A stretch of 64,000 bases of DNA from WJMT01 sp041686095 (lineage in GTDB: Bacteria; Acidobacteriota; Aminicenantia; Aminicenantales; Aminicenantaceae). Where the stretch lies: positions 55,765-119,764 of the forward strand of contig JAWLEN010000001.1 in the NCBI GenBank assembly GCA_041686095.1, given 5' to 3'. The notes beneath the pieces are model-generated. The model was given only the letters and a program-made list of their open reading frames with translations, was not told the DNA's origin and did not search any database. Positions 34,547-43,482 of the stretch are shown here, one piece after another (position 1 is the stretch's first letter; each line of letters begins with the position of its first letter). Made by a program: the position numbers and the translations under genes.

Positions 34547-35313
34547 TGAAAAAAGAAATCTGTCCTAAATGTGAAGGAACTGGTTGGATTCTGGAGACAG
34601 ACTCAACAGGAAAGTCTGTAGCCAAACGATGCACCTGTTATACTGAAAACAAAGTCAAAATACTCTTAAGACAAGCAAACCTTCCTAAGAGATATGAAGA
34701 ATGCACTTTTGAGAATTTTGAGATCCATAATCCTTCCCATAAAAACGCCGTTAAAATATCTAAAAAATTTGTGAAAAATTATCCAGTGCAGAACATTGGT
34801 CTGCTTTTTCAAGGTCCATGTGGTGTAGGAAAGACCCACTTGGCAGTGGCCATAATCAATGATCTCATAAAAACCAAATCCACACCGTGTTATTTCTGCG
34901 ATTTCAGGGATCTTATAAGAAATATCCAGAAAAGTTATTCTTCAGAATCATCCATGACTGAATCAGAATTGATCGCTCCTATCTTTGCTAATAATGTTCT
35001 TGTTCTCGATGAATTGGGTGCAAAAAGGACTTCCCCTTGGGTAGAAGAAACCATTTTTTATATCATCAATCATCGTTATAATCATAAGAAGCTCACGCTA
35101 TTCACATCCAACTATCTTGATATGGGGGAAGAAGACGAAGACAAAAGAGAGCCTTATTTTAAGAAAAGCAATTTTTTTAAAAAACAGGAGGACAGTTTAG
35201 TTGATCGGATCGGAATAAGGCTCCGCTCCCGGATTTATGAAATGTGCAAGTTAGTGACTATAGAAGGCGATGATTATCGCAAGAAAGTGAAGCAGGCAGG
35301 TTACCGCTTCTAA
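34546..35313 (+). CDS. DnaC/IstB-like AAA+ ATPase with zinc-binding N-terminus
   Basis: 255 residues. An N-terminal four-cysteine cluster (CPKC...CTCY, residues 6-31) precedes an AAA+ domain with Walker A GPCGVGKT at 90-97 and Walker B VLVLDELG. It resembles bacterial DnaC/DnaI-type helicase loaders annotated from primosome families. The ATG overlaps the sigma factor stop by one base (TAATG), so it is the last gene of the chaperone operon. No other replication gene is nearby; helicase loading is the family role, not shown here. Confidence 0.85.
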   Translation: MKKEICPKCEGTGWILETDSTGKSVAKRCTCYTENKVKILLRQANLPKRYEECTFENFEIHNPSHKNAVKISKKFVKNYPVQNIGLLFQGPCGVGKTHLAVAIINDLIKTKSTPCYFCDFRDLIRNIQKSYSSESSMTESELIAPIFANNVLVLDELGAKRTSPWVEETIFYIINHRYNHKKLTLFTSNYLDMGEEDEDKREPYFKKSNFFKKQEDSLVDRIGIRLRSRIYEMCKLVTIEGDDYRKKVKQAGYRF

Positions 35314-35351
35314 TATAGATTATTCAAAAAAACACCGATACGTTCATCAGT

Positions 35352-35580
35352 TAAGCCTTTCCAAAAACGTGAAACACATTAATTATTATGTTCATTAAGG
35401 GGAGAGGGCAAGGGATTCGTCACCCGATCGATTCCCCAGCGTGGAATCTCTCTCCCGGTTCAGGCTTCGCTCTCCTCTTAAGAGGAACCATGCCCGCTCA
35501 GCCATCACAGGGGATTCCTCATCCCTTGCCCTCTCCCCTTATCTGTCAAGTAAACCCTATCACGGTTTTGGAAATGCTTA
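35352..35580 (-). repeat. Repeat family A, long copy with inverted core (229 bp)
   Basis: Outer arms TAAGCCTTTCCAAAAACGTG and CACGGTTTTGGAAATGCTTA. Here the TTATCTGTCAAGTAAACCCT end is on the right and the ATTATTATGTTCATTAAGG end on the left, opposite to the long copies at 23474, 26332 and 47645, yet the GC-rich core (ATTCGTCACCC left, CTCATCCCTTGCCC right) keeps their orientation. The core is therefore flipped relative to the ends. It fills the gap between the dnaC-like gene and tRNA-Asn. Confidence 0.85.
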
Positions 35581-35597
35581 CATTCAATAGATAAAAG

Positions 35598-35626
35598 TTG
35601 CTATTCCTGGCGTTTTTTGCTATAAA
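35598..35626 (+). promoter_or_regulatory. Promoter for tRNA-Asn
   Basis: TTGCTA (35598-35603) and TATAAA (35621-35626) spaced by 17 bp; the -10 ends 14 bp before the mature tRNA 5' end. Confidence 0.55.
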
Positions 35627-35640
35627 ATAGGTTCTTTGAC

Positions 35641-35715
35641 TCCTCGGTAGCTCAACGGCAGAGCGGGTGGCTGTTAACCACTAGGTTGGGGGTTCAAATC
35701 CCTCCCGAGGAGCCA
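35641..35715 (+). tRNA. tRNA-Asn (GTT), CCA encoded
   Basis: Acceptor stem TCCTCGG pairs with CCGAGGA, discriminator G, and CCA is encoded. D arm TAGCTCAACGGCAGAGC; anticodon loop CTGTTAA gives anticodon GTT; T arm contains GGTTCAAATCC. It stands alone, 60 bp from a family A repeat. Confidence 0.96.
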
Positions 35716-35760
35716 GTTCCTTCCCACACGTAATATACCTCATAAAATATTAAATATTTA

Positions 35761-35789
35761 TTGAGTCTCTGTGAATTTACAAGTAAAAT
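35761..35789 (+). promoter_or_regulatory. Promoter for the two-component operon
   Basis: TTGAGT (35761-35766), 17-bp spacer, TAAAAT (35784-35789). Only six bases separate the -10 from the ATG at 35796, which puts the predicted +1 on the start codon itself. Confidence 0.5.
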
Positions 35790-35795
35790 CAGTTT

Positions 35796-36476
35796 ATGAA
35801 CAAACTTATTGCAGTGGTGGATGATGAACCAGATATAGCTGAACTGGTCAGGGTCCACTTAACAAAAGCCCGGTTTGAGGCAAAAACTTTTTTATCTGGG
35901 AATAAGTTTTATGATTTTTTATCCCGTCATAGACCAGATCTGATCATTCTGGATCTTCTTCTTCCGGATATAGATGGGCTTGAAATATGTAAAGACTTAA
36001 AAAGCAATCCAGAATTAAGTGAAATACCCATCATCATGCTCACAGCTAAAGGCGAAGAAATGGATAAAATACTAGGTCTAGAACTGGGAGCCGATGATTA
36101 TGTGACCAAACCGTTTTCTCCAAGAGAACTCATTGCCCGTGTCAAAGCTGTGTTAAGAAGACCGAAGGAAGGCAAAGAGATGGATAAAATTAAAGTAGGG
36201 GATTCACTTTTAATAGATCGATCCAAACACGAAGTCTGGGTTAAAGGATACAAAATCAACCTGACCACCACAGAATTTAAAATACTTGAATTATTGGCTT
36301 CAAAAAAAGGATGGGTTTTTTCCAGAGAAAAAATATTGGATTATTTATGGGGAATAGAAAAAGCTGTGCTGGATCGAACGGTGGATGTTCATGTCAGGCA
36401 CCTAAGAAAGAAATTGGGAAAACAGGCGAAATTGATTAAGAATGTAAGAGGAGTGGGATATAAACTGGAAATATGA
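35796..36476 (+). CDS. OmpR/PhoB-family response regulator
   Basis: 226 residues. Receiver domain with acidic pair D9-D10, phospho-acceptor D53 in LIILDLLLPDIDG, and K near 106 in DDYVTKPFSPREL; C-terminal winged helix (LTTTEFKILELLASKKGWVFSREKILDYLW...TVDVHVRHLRKKLG). The stop overlaps the kinase start by 4 bp. No ribosome site; probably leaderless. PhoB-like regulators often serve phosphate or envelope stress; the downstream muramidase favours an envelope role, but this is inference. Confidence 0.94.
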   Translation: MNKLIAVVDDEPDIAELVRVHLTKARFEAKTFLSGNKFYDFLSRHRPDLIILDLLLPDIDGLEICKDLKSNPELSEIPIIMLTAKGEEMDKILGLELGADDYVTKPFSPRELIARVKAVLRRPKEGKEMDKIKVGDSLLIDRSKHEVWVKGYKINLTTTEFKILELLASKKGWVFSREKILDYLWGIEKAVLDRTVDVHVRHLRKKLGKQAKLIKNVRGVGYKLEI

Positions 36477-38197
36477 AAAAAACAATTTTCTTAAAACTAT
36501 TCGGGAGATATGCCTTAATCATATTAACCCTAGGTTTGCTCATTATTATTTTTTCACATGTCTTTGAAAAAAAATTTCATATAGATACTCTCTCCCAAGA
36601 GCTCATGGACTTGGGCCATACCATACAGCCGGAAGTCATCCAATTGTTTAAAGAAAATAAATTAAATCAATTGGATTCCTATGCCAAAGATTTAGGCGAA
36701 AAAATCAACACCCGAATCACGGTCATAGACCTTCAGGGAAAAGTGGTGGCTGACTCTGATAATGATCCCCTATTAATGGAAAATCACAGATACCGGCCCG
36801 AAATCATCAGAGCCTATACTGGGGAAATTGGAAAATCTGTTCGGTTCAGTCGCACTGTAAAGGAAAAAATGCTGTATATTGGTCTTCCTTTAAGGATCGG
36901 AGGTCAGATCTCAGGAGTTTTGAGACTCAGTCTTTATTTTGAAAGAATAAATCTCTGGTTTTTCAACTTACGAAGGGATGTGGTCTTTTTTGTCTTAATT
37001 CTGATCACCCTGTCGCTCGTTGCTTCTTATATATTGTCCCGCAACATAACCAAACCCATAAAAAAAATAAGAGAAGCAGCCCAGAGAACCGCTTCCGGCG
37101 AAATGAATGTTCAAGTTCTTATAAAAAAGAGAGGGGAACTCAAGCAGCTTGCTGAAAGTTTTAATTCTATGACAGAGCGGATAAGCCAATTATTTGATGA
37201 CCTGAATGCCCAAAAAGAACAGCTCATGTGTATTCTTCAAACTATGGAGGAAGGACTTCTAACCCTGGATGACAAAGGAAAAATAGTCTTCTGTAATGAG
37301 AATTTTAAGACAATGATTAAAAACAGGAGCCCAGAAGGAAAGTTTTACTGGGAGTTTATCCGTATGAATGAGTTTAAAGGCCTCGTTTCAGAATTAAAAA
37401 AAGATCATAAAACTCAAGTCAAGGAAATAAATTTTGATGGAAGTGTGTACCTGTGCAGCGCTAATTATCTTGAGACACGAAATGAGATGGTGATCACTTT
37501 CCATGAAATCACCAAAGAAAAGAATCTAGAAAAAATAAAAAAAGATTTTGTGATCAATGTCTCTCATGAACTGCGAACTCCTCTCACGGCCATAAAAGGG
37601 TATCTGGAAACCATAGAAGGCTTGAATAAAACCCAGCAAAAATACTTGGATACAGCCCTACGGAACACAGATCGGCTGATAAATATAGTCAAAGATCTGC
37701 TTTTAATTTCCGAGGTAGAATCAGACGAATTTGAATTAAACCAAGATAATGTTGATATCCAAGAGCTGATCTTAAAAGTTGTGAAGATATTCAATCAAAA
37801 AATAGAGAAAAAAAACTTGGATATAAAAATAGACATAGAAAAAAAACTCCCTTTAATCAAAGGGGATTCTTTCAAATTAGAGCAAATGATCATAAACCTG
37901 TTAGATAATGCGGTGAAATACACTGAAGAAGGAAACATAGACATATCTGCAAAAAGAACAGATTCTAAAATTGACATCACGTTAAAGGACACAGGAATCG
38001 GTATCCCTGAGAAGGATTTACCGCGAATATTTGAAAGATTCTATGTGGTGGACAAATCTCGTTCAAGGAATGTGGGAGGGACTGGATTGGGGCTTTCTAT
38101 AGCGAAACACATTGTTCATCTACATAAAGGCACAGTCAAAGTTGAAAGCAAACCTGGAATAGGCACGGCCTTCCATGTGAGTTTGCCTCTTGGATAA
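36473..38197 (+). CDS. PhoR-like sensor histidine kinase
   Basis: 574 residues: TM1 at about 13-31, an extracytoplasmic sensor of about 130 residues (32-165), TM2 at 169-188, HAMP (190-242), a PAS domain (about 250-350), HisKA with H365 in INVSHELRTPLTAIKGYLE and a complete HATPase domain (N box LDNAVKYTEEG, DTGIGIPEKDL, GGTGLGLSIAKHIV). Coupled by 4-bp overlap to the response regulator. The gene for the NamZ muramidase starts 17 bp after the stop and is probably co-transcribed. Confidence 0.94.
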   Translation: MKKTIFLKLFGRYALIILTLGLLIIIFSHVFEKKFHIDTLSQELMDLGHTIQPEVIQLFKENKLNQLDSYAKDLGEKINTRITVIDLQGKVVADSDNDPLLMENHRYRPEIIRAYTGEIGKSVRFSRTVKEKMLYIGLPLRIGGQISGVLRLSLYFERINLWFFNLRRDVVFFVLILITLSLVASYILSRNITKPIKKIREAAQRTASGEMNVQVLIKKRGELKQLAESFNSMTERISQLFDDLNAQKEQLMCILQTMEEGLLTLDDKGKIVFCNENFKTMIKNRSPEGKFYWEFIRMNEFKGLVSELKKDHKTQVKEINFDGSVYLCSANYLETRNEMVITFHEITKEKNLEKIKKDFVINVSHELRTPLTAIKGYLETIEGLNKTQQKYLDTALRNTDRLINIVKDLLLISEVESDEFELNQDNVDIQELILKVVKIFNQKIEKKNLDIKIDIEKKLPLIKGDSFKLEQMIINLLDNAVKYTEEGNIDISAKRTDSKIDITLKDTGIGIPEKDLPRIFERFYVVDKSRSRNVGGTGLGLSIAKHIVHLHKGTVKVESKPGIGTAFHVSLPLG

Positions 38198-38214
38198 ACA
38201 TAAAGGAAAAAAGG

Positions 38215-39552
38215 ATGAAAAAAAGTTCTCGGGCTTTATCCACTAACAGACAGATTGCCCTTTATCTCTTTGTTTCAGCAGTGATTCTTTTAAACTTTGT
38301 CTCCTGCGAAAAAACTGAACCGAACTCTTCACAGGTGAAACCTGGCATTGAGGTTTTTTTAGAAAAACATATTGATCTGGTTAAAGGAAAAAGAGTGGGC
38401 CTGGTTACAAATCCTACTGGAGTGGACACTTATCTCAAAACAGATATTGAGCTTTTATTCCAGCACCCGGATATCAACCTGACTGCTCTTTATGGTCCAG
38501 AGCATGGAGTCAGAGGAAACGCTCAAGCAGGAGAATATGTGCCTTTTTATATGGATGAAATTTATCATCTTCCTGTGTTCAGCCTTTATGGTCAAACCAT
38601 GAAACCAGATGACAATATGATCACCCACATCGATGAATACATGCGTTCTTTTGATACACAAAACAAAGAAAAAGCACCTAATAAACAAATGGTTTCTAAA
38701 CTGGATGTCATGATATTCGACATCCAAGATGTAGGCACCCGAATATACACATATATCGCCACCATGGCTTTTTGTATGCAGGCCTGTGCTGAAAATAACA
38801 TTGAATTTATTGTTCTTGACCGTCCAAATCCCATAAATGGTATTGATTTAGAAGGCCCTGTGTTGAAATATCCCGAGTTCAGTTCTTTTGTGGGCCTTTA
38901 TCCTATCCCGGTAAGACATGGCATGACTATAGGCGAATTAGCTCTTTTGTTTAATGATTCTTTTTTTAAAAAAAAAGTTACTTTAAAAGTTATTCCCATG
39001 AAGAGTTGGAAAAGAGATATGTGGTATGATGAGACTTTAATGCCGTGGGTGATCCCTTCACCTAACATGCCTACTCTGAATACAGCCATGGTCTATCCTG
39101 GACAGGTCTATCTGGAAGGAACTAATATATCTGAAGGCAGAGGAACCACAAAACCGTTTGAATTGTTCGGGGCTCCCTGGATTGAGGCCAATCATCTCAC
39201 TCAAATTCTTAACTCTCTGAACCTGCCTGGAGTGGGCTTTAGAGAAGCCTGGTTTAAACCCGTGATGTCAAAATATAAAGGAAAATTGTGCGGAGGCTCT
39301 CAGATCTATATAACAGACAGAGACTTTTTCAAACCATTCGAATGTACGCTTTGGATTATTAAAACCATTAGGGAAGAATATCCTGAGCATTTCAGATTTC
39401 ATGAGGAGTATTTTGATAAAATAATGGGGACAGATCAAATACGACAAGCTTTAATCAAAGGAACTTCAATCAAAAAAATAACAGATTCCTATCAAAAAGA
39501 GCTTGTGTCATTTAAACAAAAGAGAGAAAAATATCTGATTTATTCTCCTTAA
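38215..39552 (+). CDS. namZ: Exo-beta-N-acetylmuramidase NamZ-like lipoprotein (DUF1343)
   Basis: 445 residues with a lipoprotein signal ending LNFVSC (Cys31). DUF1343/GH171 blocks are all clear: LVTNPTGV, LYGPEHGVRGNAQAGE, MIFDIQDVGTRIYTYIATM, VLDRPNPING and LEGTNISEGRGTTKPFELFGAPW. NamZ removes N-acetylmuramic acid from non-reducing ends of peptidoglycan fragments, usually in cell-wall recycling. Directly behind a PhoB/PhoR-type pair, so it may belong to that regulon. No other muramic acid catabolic gene (murQ, nagZ) is adjacent. Confidence 0.9.
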   Translation: MKKSSRALSTNRQIALYLFVSAVILLNFVSCEKTEPNSSQVKPGIEVFLEKHIDLVKGKRVGLVTNPTGVDTYLKTDIELLFQHPDINLTALYGPEHGVRGNAQAGEYVPFYMDEIYHLPVFSLYGQTMKPDDNMITHIDEYMRSFDTQNKEKAPNKQMVSKLDVMIFDIQDVGTRIYTYIATMAFCMQACAENNIEFIVLDRPNPINGIDLEGPVLKYPEFSSFVGLYPIPVRHGMTIGELALLFNDSFFKKKVTLKVIPMKSWKRDMWYDETLMPWVIPSPNMPTLNTAMVYPGQVYLEGTNISEGRGTTKPFELFGAPWIEANHLTQILNSLNLPGVGFREAWFKPVMSKYKGKLCGGSQIYITDRDFFKPFECTLWIIKTIREEYPEHFRFHEEYFDKIMGTDQIRQALIKGTSIKKITDSYQKELVSFKQKREKYLIYSP

Positions 39553-39562
39553 GAAAAATATC

Positions 39563-40459
39563 ATGACCTCAAACCATCAAATAGGTTCTGATTACGAATC
39601 AAACGTAAGAAGAATCTCCATCATAGGCTTGATTGTTAACATTTTCCTTTTCATAATAAAATTATTATTGGGTATATTTGGTCAAAGTCAGGCTTTGACA
39701 GCTGATGCCTTTCACTCTCTATCGGATTTCACAACAGATATCTCTATTATATTAGGTGTAAAGTTCTGGTCAAAACCACCTGATGAACGCCATCCTTACG
39801 GACACAGGAGGATTGAAACCATCATAACCATAATCATATGCGTTATTTTGCTTATTGCTGCTTTTTCCTTGGGATATAATGCCATTTTAAGCCTCAAAGG
39901 AGAATCCAAAGGGCCTCCTCAATTCATCGCTTTTATAGGAGCTCTGATATCTATTATTTCCAAGGAAATTCTCTATAGATTGACTTTAAAAACAGGAAAA
40001 AAAGAAAAGTCAAAAGCCCTTATTGCCAATGCTTGGCATCACCGGACAGATGCCTTAAGTTCCATCCCGGTTGGAGTGGCTATTCTGGTTACTCTCATCG
40101 ATGAAAAATTAGCCTTTTTAGACCAGGTGACAGCCCTTTTAGTCTCATTTTTTATTCTCTATGCAGCCTATAAACTTTTCAAACCTTCATTATTGGAGAT
40201 CATAGGAACAGGACTTTCAGAAAAAAACAAAAAATTTATTAAGTCACTAATCCACTCCGTCGAAGAAGTCAAATCCGTTCATGCAGTCAGGAGTCGGCAG
40301 ATGGGCTCAGGATGGTTTGTTGACCTTCACATCCAAGTTGATGCGAACATGACCGTTGAGAAAGGCCATAAAGTGGTAGAATCTGTAAAAAAAGTCCTCT
40401 TAGAAAAAGGTCCAGAGATCATAGATGTGGTGGTGCATATTGAACCATACAAGAAATAG
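39563..40459 (+). CDS. Cation diffusion facilitator (Zn/Fe/Mn efflux)
   Basis: 298 residues, six membrane helices and a C-terminal cytoplasmic ferredoxin-like domain. Metal site residues are in ADAFHSLSDF (helix 2) and NAWHHRTDALSS (helix 5), the HxxxD arrangement typical of zinc-transporting CDF proteins; HPYGHRRIE is the conserved loop. It follows namZ by 10 bp and probably shares its transcript. Metal specificity cannot be fixed from sequence. Confidence 0.92.
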   Translation: MTSNHQIGSDYESNVRRISIIGLIVNIFLFIIKLLLGIFGQSQALTADAFHSLSDFTTDISIILGVKFWSKPPDERHPYGHRRIETIITIIICVILLIAAFSLGYNAILSLKGESKGPPQFIAFIGALISIISKEILYRLTLKTGKKEKSKALIANAWHHRTDALSSIPVGVAILVTLIDEKLAFLDQVTALLVSFFILYAAYKLFKPSLLEIIGTGLSEKNKKFIKSLIHSVEEVKSVHAVRSRQMGSGWFVDLHIQVDANMTVEKGHKVVESVKKVLLEKGPEIIDVVVHIEPYKK

Positions 40460-40473
40460 TCCGAGAGAGAAGA

Positions 40474-41211
40474 TTATTTAAGGTCTCTTATGCGGACTTC
40501 AATTTCCTCAACTTCCTTAAGGAGTTCCACCAGTTTTTGAGGATCTGTATTACCATAATGATAAGGATAGAGGATTTGCGGCATGAAAGATTTGGCTGCA
40601 TCAGCCACCATTTCCGGTGTCATGGTGTAGGGAAGATTCATGGGCAAAAAGGCAATATTTATATCATTTAAAGATTTCATTTCTGGAATGTTCTCTGTGT
40701 CCCCGGCAATATAGACTCTTTTATCTCCCAACTCTAAAATATAACCATTGCCTTCACCTTTAACATGATAAGGTGTGTTTTCGCTCCTCATGTGCTCGAT
40801 ATTATAAGCGGGGATGGCTTTTATTTTGATTCCTTTGACTTCTTTTTCATCCCCGTTATGCATCACGATTCCTCTGTCAAACTGCTCCAAGCATTTTTCA
40901 GCCAGCACCACTTTGGTTTCTTCACCGCATATCATATTCAAGACCTCTGGATCCAGATGGTCTCCATGATGATGGGTGATGAGAACAAGGTCAGCTTTGG
41001 GCATTTGACTGTAATCAGCGTATCGACCCACTGGGTCTATATGGATGATTTTTCCATCAAATTCAAACATCAAGGTTCCGTGTCCTATAAATGTCATCTT
41101 GAGATCGCCTTCTGAAGTTGGAATAATATCCTGTTCAAAGTCCTGATCAGCGTGAAGTCCTAAAAAACAGAAGATTGTAAAAAAAACGATAAAAAAAGTG
41201 ATTCTAGACAT
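40474..41211 (-). CDS. Exported metallo-beta-lactamase-fold hydrolase (UlaG-like)
   Basis: 245 residues with an N-terminal signal (hydrophobic 4-20). The metal motif THHHGDHLDPEVL and FIGHGTLMFEFDGKIIHIDPVG place it in the UlaG/YtnP-like branch of MBL-fold hydrolases. GGGAGG precedes the ATG. It lies between convergent CDF and the desulfurase-like gene. The substrate is unknown; relatives range from lactonases to uncharacterised housekeeping proteins. Confidence 0.85.
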   Translation of the reverse strand: MSRITFFIVFFTIFCFLGLHADQDFEQDIIPTSEGDLKMTFIGHGTLMFEFDGKIIHIDPVGRYADYSQMPKADLVLITHHHGDHLDPEVLNMICGEETKVVLAEKCLEQFDRGIVMHNGDEKEVKGIKIKAIPAYNIEHMRSENTPYHVKGEGNGYILELGDKRVYIAGDTENIPEMKSLNDINIAFLPMNLPYTMTPEMVADAAKSFMPQILYPYHYGNTDPQKLVELLKEVEEIEVRIRDLK

Positions 41212-41330
41212 AATTTCCTCCCTTTATTCCCACAATTTTCAAATATATTATGATCACTTTAGCCATATGAATTAGCATTTATATTTTAAAAAATAAAAAC
41301 TTCTATTTCAAGAGTGTTATAACTATATAT

Positions 41331-42491
41331 TCACTTTTGGGATTCGGCGATTTCTTTAACCGCTGTAACCGCTTTTTCAATATGTTCCTCTGTATTAAAA
41401 GGGCCCACAGCAAAACGGACCGCTCCCTGGGTATTCGCTGTTTTGATCTGTTGATGCACCAATGGAGCGCAATGAAGACCGGCGCGACAAGCTATGTTGA
41501 AGTCTGTATCAAGCTTAGCTCCTACGTCCAAAGCCTTGGAACCCTTTATGCTAAAAAGGAGGAGGGAAATATGATTATTGAGATCGTTCTGGCAGTAAAG
41601 GGTCACTCCTTTGACTTCTCTAAGTCCATCTCTGAGTTTTTTTATGAGATTCATCTCATGTCTGTGTAATTCATCCAGGCCTTTTTCAAGCACCCAAGTT
41701 AACCCTGCATAAAGACCAGCCACACCCAATGTATTCAATGTTCCGTACTCCAGCCGGTATGGATATTCATCCAGATGTGTTCTTTCTGCTGAACGAATCC
41801 CTGTCCCCCCGGCCCGAGTATGCCTAATTTTGACCCCTTCTTTCACGTAAAGCCCTCCTATTCCTGTGGGACCAAGAAAAGATTTGTGTCCAGTAAAAGC
41901 CACCACATCCACATTCAAATCTTGAATATCAATAGGGATCTTCCCTGCAGACTGAGAAGAATCAATCACAAACGGAATTCCTGCTTCTCTGCAGTACCGC
42001 CCAATTTCTCGGATAGGTTGAATAGTTCCCAGAACATTGGAAGCGTGGTTAACCACCACTAGTTCGGTGTTTTTCTTGAACTTTTTAGGGAAATCATCAG
42101 GGTCAACAAATCCATTCTTATCAAAACCAATATAATCGACTTCGACTCCATTGTATTTCTGAAGATGGTAAAGAGGCCGCAGTACAGAATTATGTTCAAG
42201 AGTAGTGGTGACTGCATGAGCACCTTTTTTTAACATTCCGAAAATAACTAAATTTAACGCATCTGTGGAATTATAAGAAAAACACAATCGGTTGGGGTTT
42301 TTTCCATTAAAATATTGAGTGAGAAGTCTGCGCGTTTTTTCAACGATTTCTCCAGCTTCCAGGCACAAGTCAAATCCTGACCGCCCTGGATTGCCACCAA
42401 AATTCCTATAGAAATGATCCATAAAATTGTAAACTTCATCTGGTTTTGGATAAGAGGTGGAGCCGTTATCCAAATATATCAGGTTATCCAT
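41331..42491 (-). CDS. Cysteine desulfurase-family PLP protein (group II-like)
   Basis: 386 residues, class V aminotransferase fold. PLP lysine in DVVAFTGHKSFLGPTGIGG, and the persulfide-type cysteine region is CRAGLHCAPLVHQ. This resembles the EF2568-type cysteine desulfurase family often seen near selenium or sulfur-transfer genes, and differs from the NifS paralogue at 13676. GGGAG precedes the start. No selD, yedF or suf partner is adjacent, so selenocysteine lyase or desulfurase activity are both possible. Confidence 0.88.
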   Translation of the reverse strand: MDNLIYLDNGSTSYPKPDEVYNFMDHFYRNFGGNPGRSGFDLCLEAGEIVEKTRRLLTQYFNGKNPNRLCFSYNSTDALNLVIFGMLKKGAHAVTTTLEHNSVLRPLYHLQKYNGVEVDYIGFDKNGFVDPDDFPKKFKKNTELVVVNHASNVLGTIQPIREIGRYCREAGIPFVIDSSQSAGKIPIDIQDLNVDVVAFTGHKSFLGPTGIGGLYVKEGVKIRHTRAGGTGIRSAERTHLDEYPYRLEYGTLNTLGVAGLYAGLTWVLEKGLDELHRHEMNLIKKLRDGLREVKGVTLYCQNDLNNHISLLLFSIKGSKALDVGAKLDTDFNIACRAGLHCAPLVHQQIKTANTQGAVRFAVGPFNTEEHIEKAVTAVKEIAESQK

Positions 42492-42666
42492 TTGTAAGCT
42501 CCCTGTGTTTGAAGAATAAATGATATAATTAGACTATACTCATAGAAAATCATGTATATTAAATTACAATTAACTTGAGTTTAAATCAACATTTTTTAAC
42601 ATAAATTGACATGAGTCGATGTTATGCATTAAAATTTATAAACTCTTAAAATATAAGGAGGTTGGG

Positions 42667-43055
42667 ATGGCTTTAAAAGCCATTTTTCGTTTTATAAATA
42701 TTTTTCTTGTTTCTCTTCTCCTGTTTTTTATAAACTCTGGTGTCTCTGAAAACCACTATCATATCCTCATAAAAAACGGGACCATTATAGATGGAACAGG
42801 AAAGCCCTCCTTTATCTCAGATATCGGAATATCAGGTAGAAAGATAGTTAAAATAGGCTCCATCAAAGCCTCTGAAGCAACTGAAATCATTGATGCCCAA
42901 GGTCTTATAGTTGCTCCTGGATTTATTACAGCTACCAGCTCTGGATTTTCCAGCAGTTTTCCTTCCTGGGCATTTGAGGGAGGAACAAAAAGATTTCTAC
43001 AGAGACCGGCAAACTACCAGGAATAATCATTTACGGCCCTGGTAAAGGAGAATGA
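42667..43055 (+). pseudogene. Decayed N-acyl-D-amino-acid deacylase (three fused remnants)
   Basis: ATG 42667 has a strong AAGGAGG. Codons 1-80 read as the signal peptide and N-terminal beta domain of a D-aminoacylase (YHILIKNGTIIDGTGKPSF..., IIDAQGLIVAPGFI). At the point where the metal-binding DxHTH should follow, the sequence jumps to TATSSGFSSSFPSWAFEGGT, which matches an interior block of the family (YPYTAS...PPWA.EGG). Shortly after, a +1-shifted frame at 42999-43055 encodes TGKLPGIIIYGPGKGE and a stop, like the family C-terminus. Thus two internal deletions, one out of frame, left a gene that cannot be active. The intact gene would have ended just before the cupin gene. Confidence 0.75.
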
Positions 43056-43409
43056 ATGATGATCAAAAAGAGAGACAATGAAATCAAAATAGAACATTTG
43101 GAAGATGAAAATGTTCATAATGTTCAGAAAAAAGTTTTGATTGGTCCTGAAGATGGATCTAACAATATCATTATGAGGCGTTTTACAGTCACTTCTGGAG
43201 GATCCACTCCTCATCACACTCATGACTTTGAACATGTGGTCAGAATAGAAAAAGGCAAGGGTATAGTCATTAATGAATCCGGTGAAGAAATCATTATCTC
43301 TAAAGGAGATAGTGTTTTTATAAACAATAATGAGAAACATCAATTCAAGAATCCATATAAAAAACCGCTCGAATTTCTCTGCATTATTCTTAATCAGGAG
43401 CCTTCTTAG
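43056..43409 (+). CDS. Cupin-domain protein
   Basis: 117 residues, one cupin_2 barrel: metal-site motif STPHHTHDFEHVVRIEKGKG (HxH...E) and second motif KGDSVFINNNEKHQFKNP. Two ATGs lie in tandem (43056 and 43059) behind AAAGGAG. Small stand-alone cupins bind metal and act as dioxygenases, isomerases or sensors; no more can be said. It was evidently the downstream partner of the now decayed D-aminoacylase. Confidence 0.85.
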   Translation: MMIKKRDNEIKIEHLEDENVHNVQKKVLIGPEDGSNNIIMRRFTVTSGGSTPHHTHDFEHVVRIEKGKGIVINESGEEIIISKGDSVFINNNEKHQFKNPYKKPLEFLCIILNQEPS

Positions 43410-43482
43410 ATAATTTATGTTTAAAATCCAGGCTGACCAGGAATCAAATTGAAAATCCATAATAAATTCAGGATGTAACCAT

